64,000 bases of DNA from Maritalea mobilis (GTDB lineage: Bacteria; Pseudomonadota; Alphaproteobacteria; Rhodobacterales; Rhodobacteraceae): assembly GCF_019800885.1 (NCBI RefSeq), contig NZ_JAHVKE010000002.1, forward strand, positions 1 through 64,000, read 5' to 3'. The translations under genes were made by a program, and so were the position numbers. Below are positions 17,079 through 28,379 of this stretch, piece after piece. Each line of letters begins with the position of its first letter. The stretch's first letter is position 1. The notes beneath the pieces were generated by a model, which was given only the letters and a program-made list of their open reading frames with translations, ran no database searches and was not told the origin of the DNA.

Positions 17079-18448
17079 GACCGGTAATCCGCGTTGATCT
17101 CGATGTAGCGATTGGTCAGGTCGCAGGTCCAGACGGTCGCTTCGCCGCGCCCAAGGCCCAGATCGACCGAGATGAGTAGCTCCTGCCCGGTCATGTAGCT
17201 CGCGCCATCCTCTTCCCGGTAGCTTTCGGCAACCCAGCCGTTTTCCGCGACCAGGATATCGCCGAAGCGGATCGACAGAAGGTCGCGGTCGGCCACGGCC
17301 CCCGATTTGCCGACGGCCATCACGATGCGGCCCCAGTTCGGGTCCTCACCGGCCACGGCAGTTTTCACCAGGGGCGAATTCGCGATGGACCGCGCCACCT
17401 TGTCGGCGTCCCGCGCGGTCTTGGCACCGGTCACCCGCACTTCGACCAGTTTCGTCGCCCCCTCGCCATCGCGCACGATCTGAAGGGCGAGGTCTTTCAT
17501 CACCTCCTCGATCGCGGTGGCCAGGATCTTGCCCTCGGCACTGCGCCCCGAGGACAGCGGCACGTTGCCGGCCTTACCCGTGGCGGCCAGCAGCACCGTG
17601 TCCGAGGTCGAGGTGTCGCTATCCACCGTAATCGCGTTGAAGCTGCGCTTGGTCGCGGCGCTCAGGATGGCTTGCAGCCCATCCTGCGTGACGGCTGCAT
17701 CGGTAAAGATGTAGCCCAGCATCGTCGCCATATCCGGCGCGATCATGCCCGAGCCCTTGGCGAAGCCCATCACCTTCACCGCAACGCCGCCGATTTCGAC
17801 CTCGGCCATCGCGCCCTTGGGGAAGGTGTCGGTGGTCATGATCGCACGCGCGGCATCCTCGGCGGCATCCGGCGACAGACCCTGCACCAGCCCCGGCAGG
17901 GCGTCGGTGATCTTTTCGGCTGGCAGCGGCTCACCGATCACGCCGGTGGACGAGGTGAACACATGCCCGACCGGTACCTTCAGCGCCGAGGCGGCGGCTT
18001 GTGCGATCACGGCCACATCGCTGGCCCCGCGCTGCCCGGTAAAGGTGTTGGCATTGCCGGAATTCACCACGATAGCGAAGCCGCCCTTGGGCGTATCGCC
18101 CAACATCTCGAGCTTGTCCTGGCAGTCGAGAACGGCCGCAGAGCGCGTGGCGGATCGGGTAAAGACCCCGGCCAACGTGCTGCCCGGTGCGATCTCGGCC
18201 AGCATCACGTCGGTGCGATCCTTGTAGCGGACCCCGGCCTGCGCGGTGGCAAAGCGCACACCGTCGATCACGGGCAGGTCCGGGAAACGGTCGGGCGCGA
18301 GCGGGGAGACAAGGGGTTTGGGCTTGGCCGCGACCTCGGCCTCTTCGGCCTTGGTCTCTTTCGCGGCTTTCTTCTTGGACTTGTCCTTGGCCTTCTTGCC
18401 GGACGTGTCCTTGGATTTGCCCTTGGCCTTCTTGTCGCCCTTTGCCAT
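17075..18448 (-). CDS. argJ: Bifunctional glutamate N-acetyltransferase / amino-acid N-acetyltransferase
   Basis: Makes N-acetylglutamate by transferring acetyl from N-acetylornithine, the cyclic route of arginine synthesis. The 457 residues carry the autocleavage site before Thr242 in PDMATMLGY; the freed threonine is the nucleophile. NSGNANTFTG, TSSTGVIGEPLP and GEDPNWGR are further family motifs. The first 45 residues are unusual: rich in Lys, Ala, Asp and Ser (MAKGDKKAKGKSKDTSGKKA), with no place in the ArgJ fold, resembling histone H1-like tails. The core enzyme begins near PLVSPLAPDRFPDLP. It is upstream of mutT with a four-base overlap and 20 bases downstream of the parvulin gene. Confidence 0.95.
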   Translation of the reverse strand: MAKGDKKAKGKSKDTSGKKAKDKSKKKAAKETKAEEAEVAAKPKPLVSPLAPDRFPDLPVIDGVRFATAQAGVRYKDRTDVMLAEIAPGSTLAGVFTRSATRSAAVLDCQDKLEMLGDTPKGGFAIVVNSGNANTFTGQRGASDVAVIAQAAASALKVPVGHVFTSSTGVIGEPLPAEKITDALPGLVQGLSPDAAEDAARAIMTTDTFPKGAMAEVEIGGVAVKVMGFAKGSGMIAPDMATMLGYIFTDAAVTQDGLQAILSAATKRSFNAITVDSDTSTSDTVLLAATGKAGNVPLSSGRSAEGKILATAIEEVMKDLALQIVRDGEGATKLVEVRVTGAKTARDADKVARSIANSPLVKTAVAGEDPNWGRIVMAVGKSGAVADRDLLSIRFGDILVAENGWVAESYREEDGASYMTGQELLISVDLGLGRGEATVWTCDLTNRYIEINADYRS

Positions 18449-18468
18449 CGCGCCCGTCCGTGAATGGG

Positions 18469-19308
18469 TTACTCGGAGATCAAGTCAGTATCCGCGATCA
18501 CCGCCGGGTCAACCTCGATCTCGGGGCGCTCGATCTCGGCCGCGTCCATCAGTTCGGCAACGCGGGCATCGACACGGGCGCGGCGCATGCCTTCCAGCAG
18601 CTCGCCCCGCACCTCTTCCAGCGCCGGCGGCTCCTGCTCGCGGGTGTCGGTCAGCAGGACGACATGCCAGCCGAATTGCGTCTCGACCGGGGGCGACACC
18701 TCGTTGACCTCCAGCGCGAGAACGGCGGTCTCGAACTCGGGCACCATCATCCCTTCGGTGAACCAGCCCAGCGCACCGCCGTTCGGGCCCGACGGGCCGA
18801 TCGAATGCTCGGCGGCGAGTTCTGCGAAATCCGCACCCTCGGCCAATTCGTCGATCAGGGCCTGCGCGGCTTCTTCGCTTTCCACGAGGATGTGGCTGGC
18901 GTTGTATTCGGTCACCGGCTCGGCCTGTGCGAATTGCTCGTCATAGGCGGCCTGGATCTCTTCGTCGGTGATCTCGGCCATGGCGACCTCGTCAAGGAAC
19001 ATCGACGCCAGGATCGCGCGGCGCTCATTGGCCAGGCTCAGTTCCATCGCGGCGGTCATGTTGTCGTCGGCGACATCGGCCAGCACCTGCTGCTGCACCA
19101 GCTGTTCCAGCATGCCGTCGAACAGGACCTCGGCCGGAAGCTGCTGGTATTGCTCGGGCAGCATCGAGCGCATGGCGATCAGGTGACCGACCGTAATGTC
19201 GGAGCCGTTCACCGTGGCCAGAACGGTATCCGCCGTCACTTCATCCTGGGCAAAGGCGGGCAGGGCAAGAAGGGCCGACAGCGCGGCACTGGCAAAAAGC
19301 GATTTCAT
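18469..19308 (-). CDS. Exported peptidyl-prolyl cis-trans isomerase (parvulin type)
   Basis: Periplasmic folding helper of 279 residues. It has a clear signal peptide (MKSLFASAALSALLALPAFA-Q), a SurA/PrsA-like helical N-domain, and a parvulin domain at about 140-230: ASHILVESEEAAQALIDEL, GPSGPNGGALGWFTEGMMVPEFE, and FGWHVVLL. The protein is acidic. It is the first gene of a probable ppiase-argJ-mutT run and diverges from secA. That pairing links export and periplasmic folding, though it may be only local gene order. Confidence 0.92.
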   Translation of the reverse strand: MKSLFASAALSALLALPAFAQDEVTADTVLATVNGSDITVGHLIAMRSMLPEQYQQLPAEVLFDGMLEQLVQQQVLADVADDNMTAAMELSLANERRAILASMFLDEVAMAEITDEEIQAAYDEQFAQAEPVTEYNASHILVESEEAAQALIDELAEGADFAELAAEHSIGPSGPNGGALGWFTEGMMVPEFETAVLALEVNEVSPPVETQFGWHVVLLTDTREQEPPALEEVRGELLEGMRRARVDARVAELMDAAEIERPEIEVDPAVIADTDLISE

Positions 19309-19537
19309 GAAAGACTTCCCTTGGCTGGACGGCCGGGGTGAATGGCCCCTTTGGCCGCGTTGACACTCATGTGGCCGCCCCTTATGTCCCTTGCGGGTTT
19401 CGCATCGGGGCCTTGGCCGTCTTGCCGCCGTTGATAGACCGCCGCGATGGGTCGAACAACCCGGATGCCCCACACGATGATTTGAGATGATCCGGGCCGC
19501 GCGAGCCCCGCGCGCCCGCAGGAAAAAGGCGTTGCGC

Positions 19538-22267
<2,730 letters not shown>

Positions 22268-22326
22268 GTCTGCTTTCGTCGGGGGCCGTGTGCCGCGGCC
22301 GGTCCCCAAACAAGGAGGGGCGATAG

Positions 22327-23001
22327 GTGATTTCGCATCCCCACAAGACGATCTTCGTTCACATTCCGAAATGCGGCGGGCAAAGCATCGAATCCTGTTT
22401 TCTCGAGGATCTGGGCCTCGACTGGGAGAGTCGCGCGCCGCTCTTGTTGCGCCCGAACAAGAACCCGCGAAACGGGCCGCCACGCCTCGCCCATCTTTGT
22501 GCGCGCGAGTACATCCAATACTGGTATGCGACGCCCGAAATGTTCGCGAGCTACTACACATTCGCCCTGTTGCGCGATCCCGTGGACCGCGCCTTGTCCA
22601 TATACAACTACCTCGCCCCGAAAAGGTACGGGCGCCGGATCTCCTTCGACCGTTTCCTGGGAACATGGTTGCCCGAGCAACTTGGCAAGGCGGGCCGCGC
22701 CGAGACGCGCGGGCGCAAGTTCTACTTCGTGCGTCCGCAGGTCGATTTCGTCCTCGATGCGAACGGAGAGGTCATGGTCCAGGATCTGATCCTGCTGGAT
22801 CGCCTGGCCGACCACTACCCCCGGATCGCTGCAAAGGCCGGGCTGCGGTCGCCCCTCGGGCACCAAAACAAGTCGACGAAAACCGTGACGCGCAAGGATC
22901 TGACCCCGGCCCATCACGACGCGATCCGGGAAATGTACGCGGCGGATTTCGACTTGATCGCCCGGCAGGTTCAGCAGAATTCCACGCCCGATCACGGCTG
23001 A
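22327..23001 (+). CDS. Sulfotransferase-family protein
   Basis: A 224-residue protein with the 5'-phosphosulfate loop of sulfotransferases near the start (FVHIPKCGGQSIE, residues 11-22) and the 3'-phosphate motif FALLRDPVDRALSIYNYL at about 79-96. These are the PAPS-binding features of the Sulfotransfer_2 family. The acceptor could be a surface glycan, but nothing nearby is a glycan gene. GTG 22327 is the start, with a near-perfect AAGGAGG ribosome site about eight bases upstream. It stands alone, 59 bases after secA. Confidence 0.8.
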   Translation: MISHPHKTIFVHIPKCGGQSIESCFLEDLGLDWESRAPLLLRPNKNPRNGPPRLAHLCAREYIQYWYATPEMFASYYTFALLRDPVDRALSIYNYLAPKRYGRRISFDRFLGTWLPEQLGKAGRAETRGRKFYFVRPQVDFVLDANGEVMVQDLILLDRLADHYPRIAAKAGLRSPLGHQNKSTKTVTRKDLTPAHHDAIREMYAADFDLIARQVQQNSTPDHG

Positions 23002-23125
23002 CGCACGGCGGAAAAACGCGGGGCCTCGTGTCCGATATCCGCAAAACCGCCCCGATTGTTTCCTGATTTTCGCCCATTTCCGGGGTGACCCTCTTCGCCA
23101 ATCGAAGCGAGCGAAAGGTCACGTC

Positions 23126-24226
23126 ATGCCCAGTTCCCTCATCATGCGCGTTTCCGCGGTGGCCCTCGGCCTTGCTGGCGGCGGCGTTTATGCGGCATCG
23201 CAAGGCCTGCTCCCGATCCCTTCCGGCGGCGCCGACGCGCCTCAACCCATCGCATCGGCTGCCGGTGATCTCTTGCCGCCTGCATCCGCCGCGCCGGCAA
23301 CAGCCGCCGCTGCCGCCACGGACGCCCCGCTTCCCTTGTCCCTTGCCGTGGCGATGGCCCCCGAAATGTCCGAGCCGCAGGTCGACCCCGTTGTCGAGGT
23401 CGCCCTGACCGAAGAGGCCGCGGCCCCCGACCTGCCGGGCCTCGCCGCGATGGGCGACGGTCCCACGCCCGATGCCGCGCCGGCGCAAATCCCGGACCCG
23501 GCCGCCGCAACGCCCGAGGGCCCGCAACTGTCGCCGCTTGGCCTGCCCTGCGGCTTGAGCGTCGATGCAACGGCACAGCCCGCCGCGATGGTGGCGCTCG
23601 ATATCCTGTCGCCCTGTCAACCCGACACCAGCGTCACGGTCGAACATTCCGGCCTGACGATCACCGCGCGGACGGATGCCCTGGGTCTTCTGACGCTGGA
23701 CATCCCGGCCTTCGAGACGCCCGCCTTCTTCACCGTGCGCATGGGTGATGGGACGGAAAACTCTCTGCTCGTGCCGCTGGCCGACCTGCGCGAGTATGAC
23801 CGCATCGGCGTGTCCTGGGCAGGCCATGCCGCGCTCAGCCTGCACGCGATGGAATTCGGCGCGCGCTTCGGCGAAGAAGGGCATGTCTGGGCCGAAACGC
23901 CCCGCACACCTGCCGCCGCGCTTGACGGCACCGGTGGCTTCCTGACGCAACTGGGCGACCCCACGATGGACGATCCGATGCTTGCGCAGGTCTATACGCT
24001 GCCGCGCGACACGCTGTCCGAGGGCGACTCCGTCCGCCTGTCTCTGGATGCCGAGATCACCGAGGCCAATTGCGGCGACCCCGCCGAGGCCCGCACCCTG
24101 CGCGCCGAGGCCGCGGGCCGGGTCGAGGTGACGCCGCTGACTTTCACCCATCCCGGTTGCGACGCGGTGGGCGACTTTCTTGTGTTGCAAAATCTGCTGG
24201 GGGACGTGAGACTCGCCTCCAATTGA
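23126..24226 (+). CDS. Exported Pro/Ala-rich protein of unknown function
   Basis: A 366-residue protein not recognised by family. It has a signal or anchor segment at about 7-25 (MRVSAVALGLAGGGVYAAS) and then a long disordered stretch rich in Ala, Pro, Asp and Glu to about residue 135. A folded C-terminal half starts GLPCGLSVDATAQPAAMVALDILSPC and continues with regular beta-type strands (SVTVEHSGLTITARTD). Four cysteines in that half could form disulfides. An internal start at 23144 would place the signal sequence right at the N-terminus. The next gene begins 24 bases later, so the two probably share a transcript and an envelope role. Confidence 0.7.
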   Translation: MPSSLIMRVSAVALGLAGGGVYAASQGLLPIPSGGADAPQPIASAAGDLLPPASAAPATAAAAATDAPLPLSLAVAMAPEMSEPQVDPVVEVALTEEAAAPDLPGLAAMGDGPTPDAAPAQIPDPAAATPEGPQLSPLGLPCGLSVDATAQPAAMVALDILSPCQPDTSVTVEHSGLTITARTDALGLLTLDIPAFETPAFFTVRMGDGTENSLLVPLADLREYDRIGVSWAGHAALSLHAMEFGARFGEEGHVWAETPRTPAAALDGTGGFLTQLGDPTMDDPMLAQVYTLPRDTLSEGDSVRLSLDAEITEANCGDPAEARTLRAEAAGRVEVTPLTFTHPGCDAVGDFLVLQNLLGDVRLASN

Positions 24227-24250
24227 GGCCCTGCGCAGTTTCACAGATCC

Positions 24251-25810
24251 ATGATCCGGTATGTCGGGGCGGCAGTCATCGCCGCCCTTTTCCTGTTGTC
24301 CCATCCCTCGCCGGCGATCGCGCAGGATGTCGAACTGCGCTCGCTCGATGGATCGGTCACGCTGGAAGGCAACCTGATCTCCTATGACGGCGCCTATTAC
24401 CGGATCGAAACAGAATTCGGCCCGATGACTGTGTCGGCGCAGGGCGTGTCCTGTGCCGGCCCCGGCTGTCCCGACCTGACGACCTTTGTCGCCGAGGCGC
24501 GCATCGCGGGCGCAGCCACAGTGGCCGAGGGGTTGATGCCCGAGTTGCTGCAAGGGTTTGCCGAAGCGCAAGGTATGGCGCTGCGCCAGACCGAGGGCGC
24601 GGACGGCACGCAGATCTTTACCCTGTCCCGGAGAGACGGCAGCCCCGCCGCACGCTTTCACCTCACCCCCGGCACCACCGACGCAGGGTTTCTGGCGCTG
24701 CTGAATGGCGAGACGGATATCGCGCTGGCCCTGCGCGAACCCAACGCCGCCGAGCGCCGCGCGGCCGAGGCCGCCGCCCCGGATGACCCGGCGCTTGAGC
24801 GGCGCGTGCGCGTTCTGGCGTTGGACGCGCTGGTGCCCGTCGTATCGCCCGAGAACCCGGTGGACGCGATCTCGCTGCCGGACCTCGCCCGTCTTTTCGG
24901 CGGGGAGGTCACGAACTGGTCCGAGCTTGGGGGCCCGGACGCACCGGTTGCCCTGCATCTTCTGTCGCCGGGGCTGGGCCTGGCGCAGGGCTTCGCCGAC
25001 CGCGTTCTTGTCGCATCCGACTCTGGCCTGTCCGAAGAGGTCACGCGCCATGACAGCGGCGCGGCCTTGGCGGCCGCCGTGGCGAATGACCCCTATGCCG
25101 TGGGCATCATGCCCCGATCTTCGCGCGGCCTGGCGCGATCCCTGCCGCTGAGGGGGGCTTGCGGGTTCTCGCAACTGGCGACGCCCGACGCCGTGAAGGC
25201 CGAGGATTACCCGCTGACCGCGCCGGTTTACCTGTACCTCGCGCCGCGCCGCCTGCCGCAACTGGTGCGCCAGTTCCTCGATTTCACCCGCTCCGAGACC
25301 GCCGAGCGGATGGTCCAATCCGCCGGATACGTGAACCAGAGCCTGACGCGCACCCCGCTGGCGTGGCAGGGCGCGCGGCTGGCCAATGCGATTGCCGGGG
25401 CGGGCGAGGACGTGACACTCGCCGATCTGCAAACCCTCGTCGCGCGGCTGGACGGGGCCGAGCGGCTGTCGCCGACCTTCCGCTTCGGGGATGGCACCGC
25501 CGAGTTGGATACCCAGTCGCGCGCCTCGGTCCTGCGATTGGCCGCCGCGATCGAGCGCGGCGCTTTTGACGGGCGGCGCCTGATCTTCGTGGGTTTCTCG
25601 GACAGTGCGGGCGCGGCAGCCGTCAACCGCCGCCTGTCGCTCAGGCGTGCCGAAACGGTCCGCGAGGCGGTGATCGCCGCGGCCGAGGCCGTGGACCCGG
25701 GCCGGGTCGAGATGATCGTCGAGGCCTTTGGGGAGGCGATGCCGATGGCCTGTGACGACACAGATTGGGGCCGCGCGGTGAACCGGCGTGTCGAGGTCTG
25801 GCTGGAATAG
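24251..25810 (+). CDS. PstS-like substrate-binding domain fused to an OmpA C-terminal domain
   Basis: Predicted envelope protein of 519 residues. A signal peptide covers 1-25 (MIRYVGAAVIAALFLLSHPSPAIAQ). Residues about 100-360 resemble the phosphate-type periplasmic binding fold: TDIALALRE, LVPVVSPENPVDAISLPDLARLFGGEVTNWSELGG and VGIMPRS. Residues about 405-519 form an OmpA/MotB peptidoglycan-binding domain (FRFGDGTAELDTQSRASVLRLA, IFVGFSDSAGAAAVNRRLSLRRAE, NRRVEVWL). This suggests a wall-anchored solute binder or sensor, which is inference. No transporter gene is adjacent. It probably forms an operon with the upstream Pro/Ala-rich protein. Confidence 0.85.
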   Translation: MIRYVGAAVIAALFLLSHPSPAIAQDVELRSLDGSVTLEGNLISYDGAYYRIETEFGPMTVSAQGVSCAGPGCPDLTTFVAEARIAGAATVAEGLMPELLQGFAEAQGMALRQTEGADGTQIFTLSRRDGSPAARFHLTPGTTDAGFLALLNGETDIALALREPNAAERRAAEAAAPDDPALERRVRVLALDALVPVVSPENPVDAISLPDLARLFGGEVTNWSELGGPDAPVALHLLSPGLGLAQGFADRVLVASDSGLSEEVTRHDSGAALAAAVANDPYAVGIMPRSSRGLARSLPLRGACGFSQLATPDAVKAEDYPLTAPVYLYLAPRRLPQLVRQFLDFTRSETAERMVQSAGYVNQSLTRTPLAWQGARLANAIAGAGEDVTLADLQTLVARLDGAERLSPTFRFGDGTAELDTQSRASVLRLAAAIERGAFDGRRLIFVGFSDSAGAAAVNRRLSLRRAETVREAVIAAAEAVDPGRVEMIVEAFGEAMPMACDDTDWGRAVNRRVEVWLE

Positions 25811-25872
25811 CGCCTGCAGGGTGTTTTGGCCGGGTTGGGTGAGATGCTCGCAATGGGCCGCGCCCTGCCGCA

Positions 25873-26679
25873 TCACAGATACCCTTCTGCCCGAAAGCTG
25901 AGTTCGCGCGCCTTGCCGATCACAAGGTGGTCATGGATCACGAGGCCCAACACCTCGGCCGCGTCCCGGATGGCATAGGTCATGTCGATATCGGCCTGGC
26001 TGGGCGTAGGATCGCCCGAGGGGTGGTTGTGTACGAGGATCAGCGCCGAGGCGTTCAGTTCCAGCGCGCGCTTGACCACCTCGCGCGGGTAGACGGGGAC
26101 ATGATCGACCGTGCCGTCGGCCTGCGCCTCGTCCGCGATCAGCACGTTCTTGCGGTCGAGGTAGAGCACGCGGAACTGTTCGAGGTCGCGATGCGCCATC
26201 GCGGTCTGGCAGTATTCCAGCAGCGCGTCCCACGAGGACAGGATGGGCTTTTTCAGCACCTTGGCGCGGGCCATGCGGTGCCCCACGGCTTGCATCAGCT
26301 TCAATTCGAACACGACGCGGTCGCCGACGCCCACGACCTCTTTCAACCGGGCCTCGGGCGCGGCGAGGACGTGGTTGATATCGCCGAACCGCTTCAGCAG
26401 CGCCTTGGCGAGCGGTTTCGTATCCCCACGCGGGATGGCGCGGTAAAGGATCATCTCCAGCAATTCGTAATCGGGCACGGCATCTGCCCCGCCCTCGGTA
26501 AACCGCTGGCGCAGGCGGTCGCGATGCTTGTGACGGTGAAGCTCCGCCCCTCTGGACGGGCCGCCCGCCAGCGCGCGGGCGGTCGGGGCCGGGTTCGAAA
26601 CGACGGGCGCAGTCGTCACGAAACGCGGAGAGACTTCGTCAAAGGAAAAGCTCGGCTGAGTCGGCATGACATTTGACAT
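25873..26679 (-). CDS. radC: RadC-family JAB-domain protein
   Basis: A 268-residue RadC protein. An N-terminal helix-hairpin-helix part ([46 protein letters not shown]) precedes the JAB/MPN metalloprotease-like domain with [18 protein letters not shown] and the metal motif [14 protein letters not shown]. The old assignment to DNA repair is doubtful; the biochemical activity is unsettled. Two starts are possible, ATG 26679 and ATG 26667. Both lie within a perfect inverted repeat, annotated separately. Residues 1-60 are low in similarity and rich in Pro/Ala. Confidence 0.92.
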   Translation of the reverse strand: MSNVMPTQPSFSFDEVSPRFVTTAPVVSNPAPTARALAGGPSRGAELHRHKHRDRLRQRFTEGGADAVPDYELLEMILYRAIPRGDTKPLAKALLKRFGDINHVLAAPEARLKEVVGVGDRVVFELKLMQAVGHRMARAKVLKKPILSSWDALLEYCQTAMAHRDLEQFRVLYLDRKNVLIADEAQADGTVDHVPVYPREVVKRALELNASALILVHNHPSGDPTPSQADIDMTYAIRDAAEVLGLVIHDHLVIGKARELSFRAEGYL

Positions 26680-26685
26680 GCCGAC
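26660..26685 (-). repeat. Perfect inverted repeat over the radC start codons
   Basis: GTCGGCATG, eight bases, then CATGCCGAC: nine-base arms with no mismatch. The two possible radC ATG codons sit one in each arm. It could be an operator for a dimeric regulator or, in mRNA, a hairpin that hides both start codons. Confidence 0.6.
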
Positions 26686-26721
26686 ACTGTGCCATGCGCT
26701 GGTTAATATCCGGTTACCGGA

Positions 26722-27531
26722 TCAGGCCCAGGTGGGATGAAATTTATTCGCGGGCGAGAGGGTGAAGATCTCGTATCCCGTCGCCGTCACGCCGATGGAA
26801 TGTTCGAACTGGGCCGACAGGCTCTTGTCGCGGGTCACCGCCGTCCAGTCATCGGCCAGCACCTTGGTCTCGGGGCGGCCAAGGTTCACCATCGGCTCGA
26901 TGGTGAAGAACATGCCCTCTTCCAGAACCGGGCCGGTGCCGGGGCGACCGTAATGCAGCACGTTGGGCGGCGCGTGGAACACCTGCCCCAGCCCATGACC
27001 GCAGAAATCGCGCACGACCGACATGCGGTGGCCTTCGACGAAGGTCTGGATGGCATGGCCGATATCGCCGAAGGTGTTGCCGGGCTTGACCGCTTCGATC
27101 CCCTTGAACAGCGCGTCATGGGTCACCTGCACGAGGCGTTCGGCCTTACGCCCCAGCGTGCCCGCCACATACATGCGCGAGGTGTCCCCGAACCAGCCAT
27201 CGACGATCACGGTGACGTCGATGTTCAGGATATCGCCATCCTTGAGCACCTTGGTGCCCGGGATGCCGTGGCACACCACGTGGTTCACGCTGATGCAGGA
27301 GGCGTGCTTGTACCCGCGATAGCCGATGGTGGCCGATTTGGCCCCGGCCTCGTCCACCATGCGCTCGATTTCCGCGTCCAGCGCAGCCGTGGTCACGCCC
27401 GGTTCGACCATGGGCGCGATCCGGTCGAGGATGTCCGCCGCCAGCCGACCGGCCTTGTGCATGCCCGCGAAATCGGCGGGCTCGTGTATGCGAATGCCGT
27501 CCTTGGTCAGACGGCCCTTGAAATCGTCCAA
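26722..27531 (-). CDS. map: Methionine aminopeptidase, type I
   Basis: Removes the initiator methionine from new proteins. The 269 residues show the five metal ligands: Asp in LNIDVTVIVDG, Asp in WFGDTSRMY, His in GHGLGQVFH, Glu in FTIEPMVN and Glu in QFEHSIGVT. The start is TTG 27531, supported by a perfect AGGAGG ribosome site six bases upstream; no ATG is better placed. It lies downstream of sfsA by 73 bases on the same strand. A short palindrome (ATCCGG-tta-CCGGAT) at 26709-26723 overlaps its stop but lacks a T-run. Confidence 0.96.
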   Translation of the reverse strand: MDDFKGRLTKDGIRIHEPADFAGMHKAGRLAADILDRIAPMVEPGVTTAALDAEIERMVDEAGAKSATIGYRGYKHASCISVNHVVCHGIPGTKVLKDGDILNIDVTVIVDGWFGDTSRMYVAGTLGRKAERLVQVTHDALFKGIEAVKPGNTFGDIGHAIQTFVEGHRMSVVRDFCGHGLGQVFHAPPNVLHYGRPGTGPVLEEGMFFTIEPMVNLGRPETKVLADDWTAVTRDKSLSAQFEHSIGVTATGYEIFTLSPANKFHPTWA

Positions 27532-27604
27532 GACAAGCCTCCTGTGCTTGTGCGGAATTTATGCCTTTCGGCGCCGGTTTTCCAGCCGGGGCGGGCCGGA
27601 CAGG

Positions 27605-28327
27605 TCAGCGCAGCGCTTGCGGCCCCTCGTCGATGGGCAGCGGCCCGGACAGCGACACGCCATGGCGGTCGATCCGCGTGGCGTGGCAGAGCATTTCCAC
27701 CCCCGCGTCACGCGCCGCGTCGAAACCCGCCGCATAGGCCGGGTCAAGATCGGCGGCAAGGCGAAACCGGGCACAATCCGTGCGCTGGATGACGTAGAGC
27801 ATGACGGCACGTCCCCCGGCCTGCGCAATGCGCGACAGCTCGCCCAGGTGCTTGGTGCCCCGCGCGGTGACGCAATCGGGGAACTCGGCCCAGTCGCCGT
27901 CGCGGCGCAGATGCACGTTCTTGACCTCGACATAGGCGTCGGGACGGCCGGGGGCGCTTAGCAGGAAATCGATGCGGCTTCTCTCGCCGTATTTCTGTTC
28001 GGGGCGGATCGTCTCGTAGCCCGTCAGCGCCGGGATGCGCCCCTCGGCCAGCGCCTCGCCCACGATGCGGTTGGGCAGACCTGCGTCGATGCCCGCAAGG
28101 TGCCCGCCGTCCAGTTCGACCAGCCGCCAGCCGTAGTTCAGCTTTTTCTTCGGGTCGTCATTCGGTTCGACCCAGATGCGGCTACCCGGGGCGTTCAGAC
28201 CCATCATCGAGCCGGGATTGGGGCAATGGGCCGTCGCCTCGGTCCCGTCCTCCAGCACGATGTCGGCGAGGAAGCGTTTGTAGCGACGGATCAGCCGTGC
28301 GGGCACGAGAGGGGTTTGAAAGCGCAT
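27605..28327 (-). CDS. sfsA: SfsA family DNA-binding/nuclease protein
   Basis: A 240-residue SfsA protein with the family N-terminus (LVPARLIRRYKRFLADIVLEDG), the CPNPGSMMGL motif and the nuclease-like core IDFLLS, VEVKNVHL and FPDCVTARGTKHLGEL. In Escherichia coli it was first described as a stimulator of sugar fermentation genes; the fold is that of a PD-(D/E)xK-type nuclease. It diverges from the CinA-type gene with 52 bases between starts. Confidence 0.93.
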   Translation of the reverse strand: MRFQTPLVPARLIRRYKRFLADIVLEDGTEATAHCPNPGSMMGLNAPGSRIWVEPNDDPKKKLNYGWRLVELDGGHLAGIDAGLPNRIVGEALAEGRIPALTGYETIRPEQKYGERSRIDFLLSAPGRPDAYVEVKNVHLRRDGDWAEFPDCVTARGTKHLGELSRIAQAGGRAVMLYVIQRTDCARFRLAADLDPAYAAGFDAARDAGVEMLCHATRIDRHGVSLSGPLPIDEGPQALR

Positions 28328-28379
28328 GGGCCCGCCCCTATACCGATTGGGACGTTTTCCTCAAGCGTGGAGCCTGCCC

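Noticed and set aside
22772-25876. A 1,034-codon minus-strand frame opposite three plus-strand genes
   Set aside because: The translation is Arg/Gly/Gln-rich and matches nothing; the plus-strand genes have signal peptides and known domains.
26709-26723. ATCCGG-tta-CCGGAT as terminator of map
   Set aside because: The stem is only six pairs, overlaps the stop codon and has no proper T-run.
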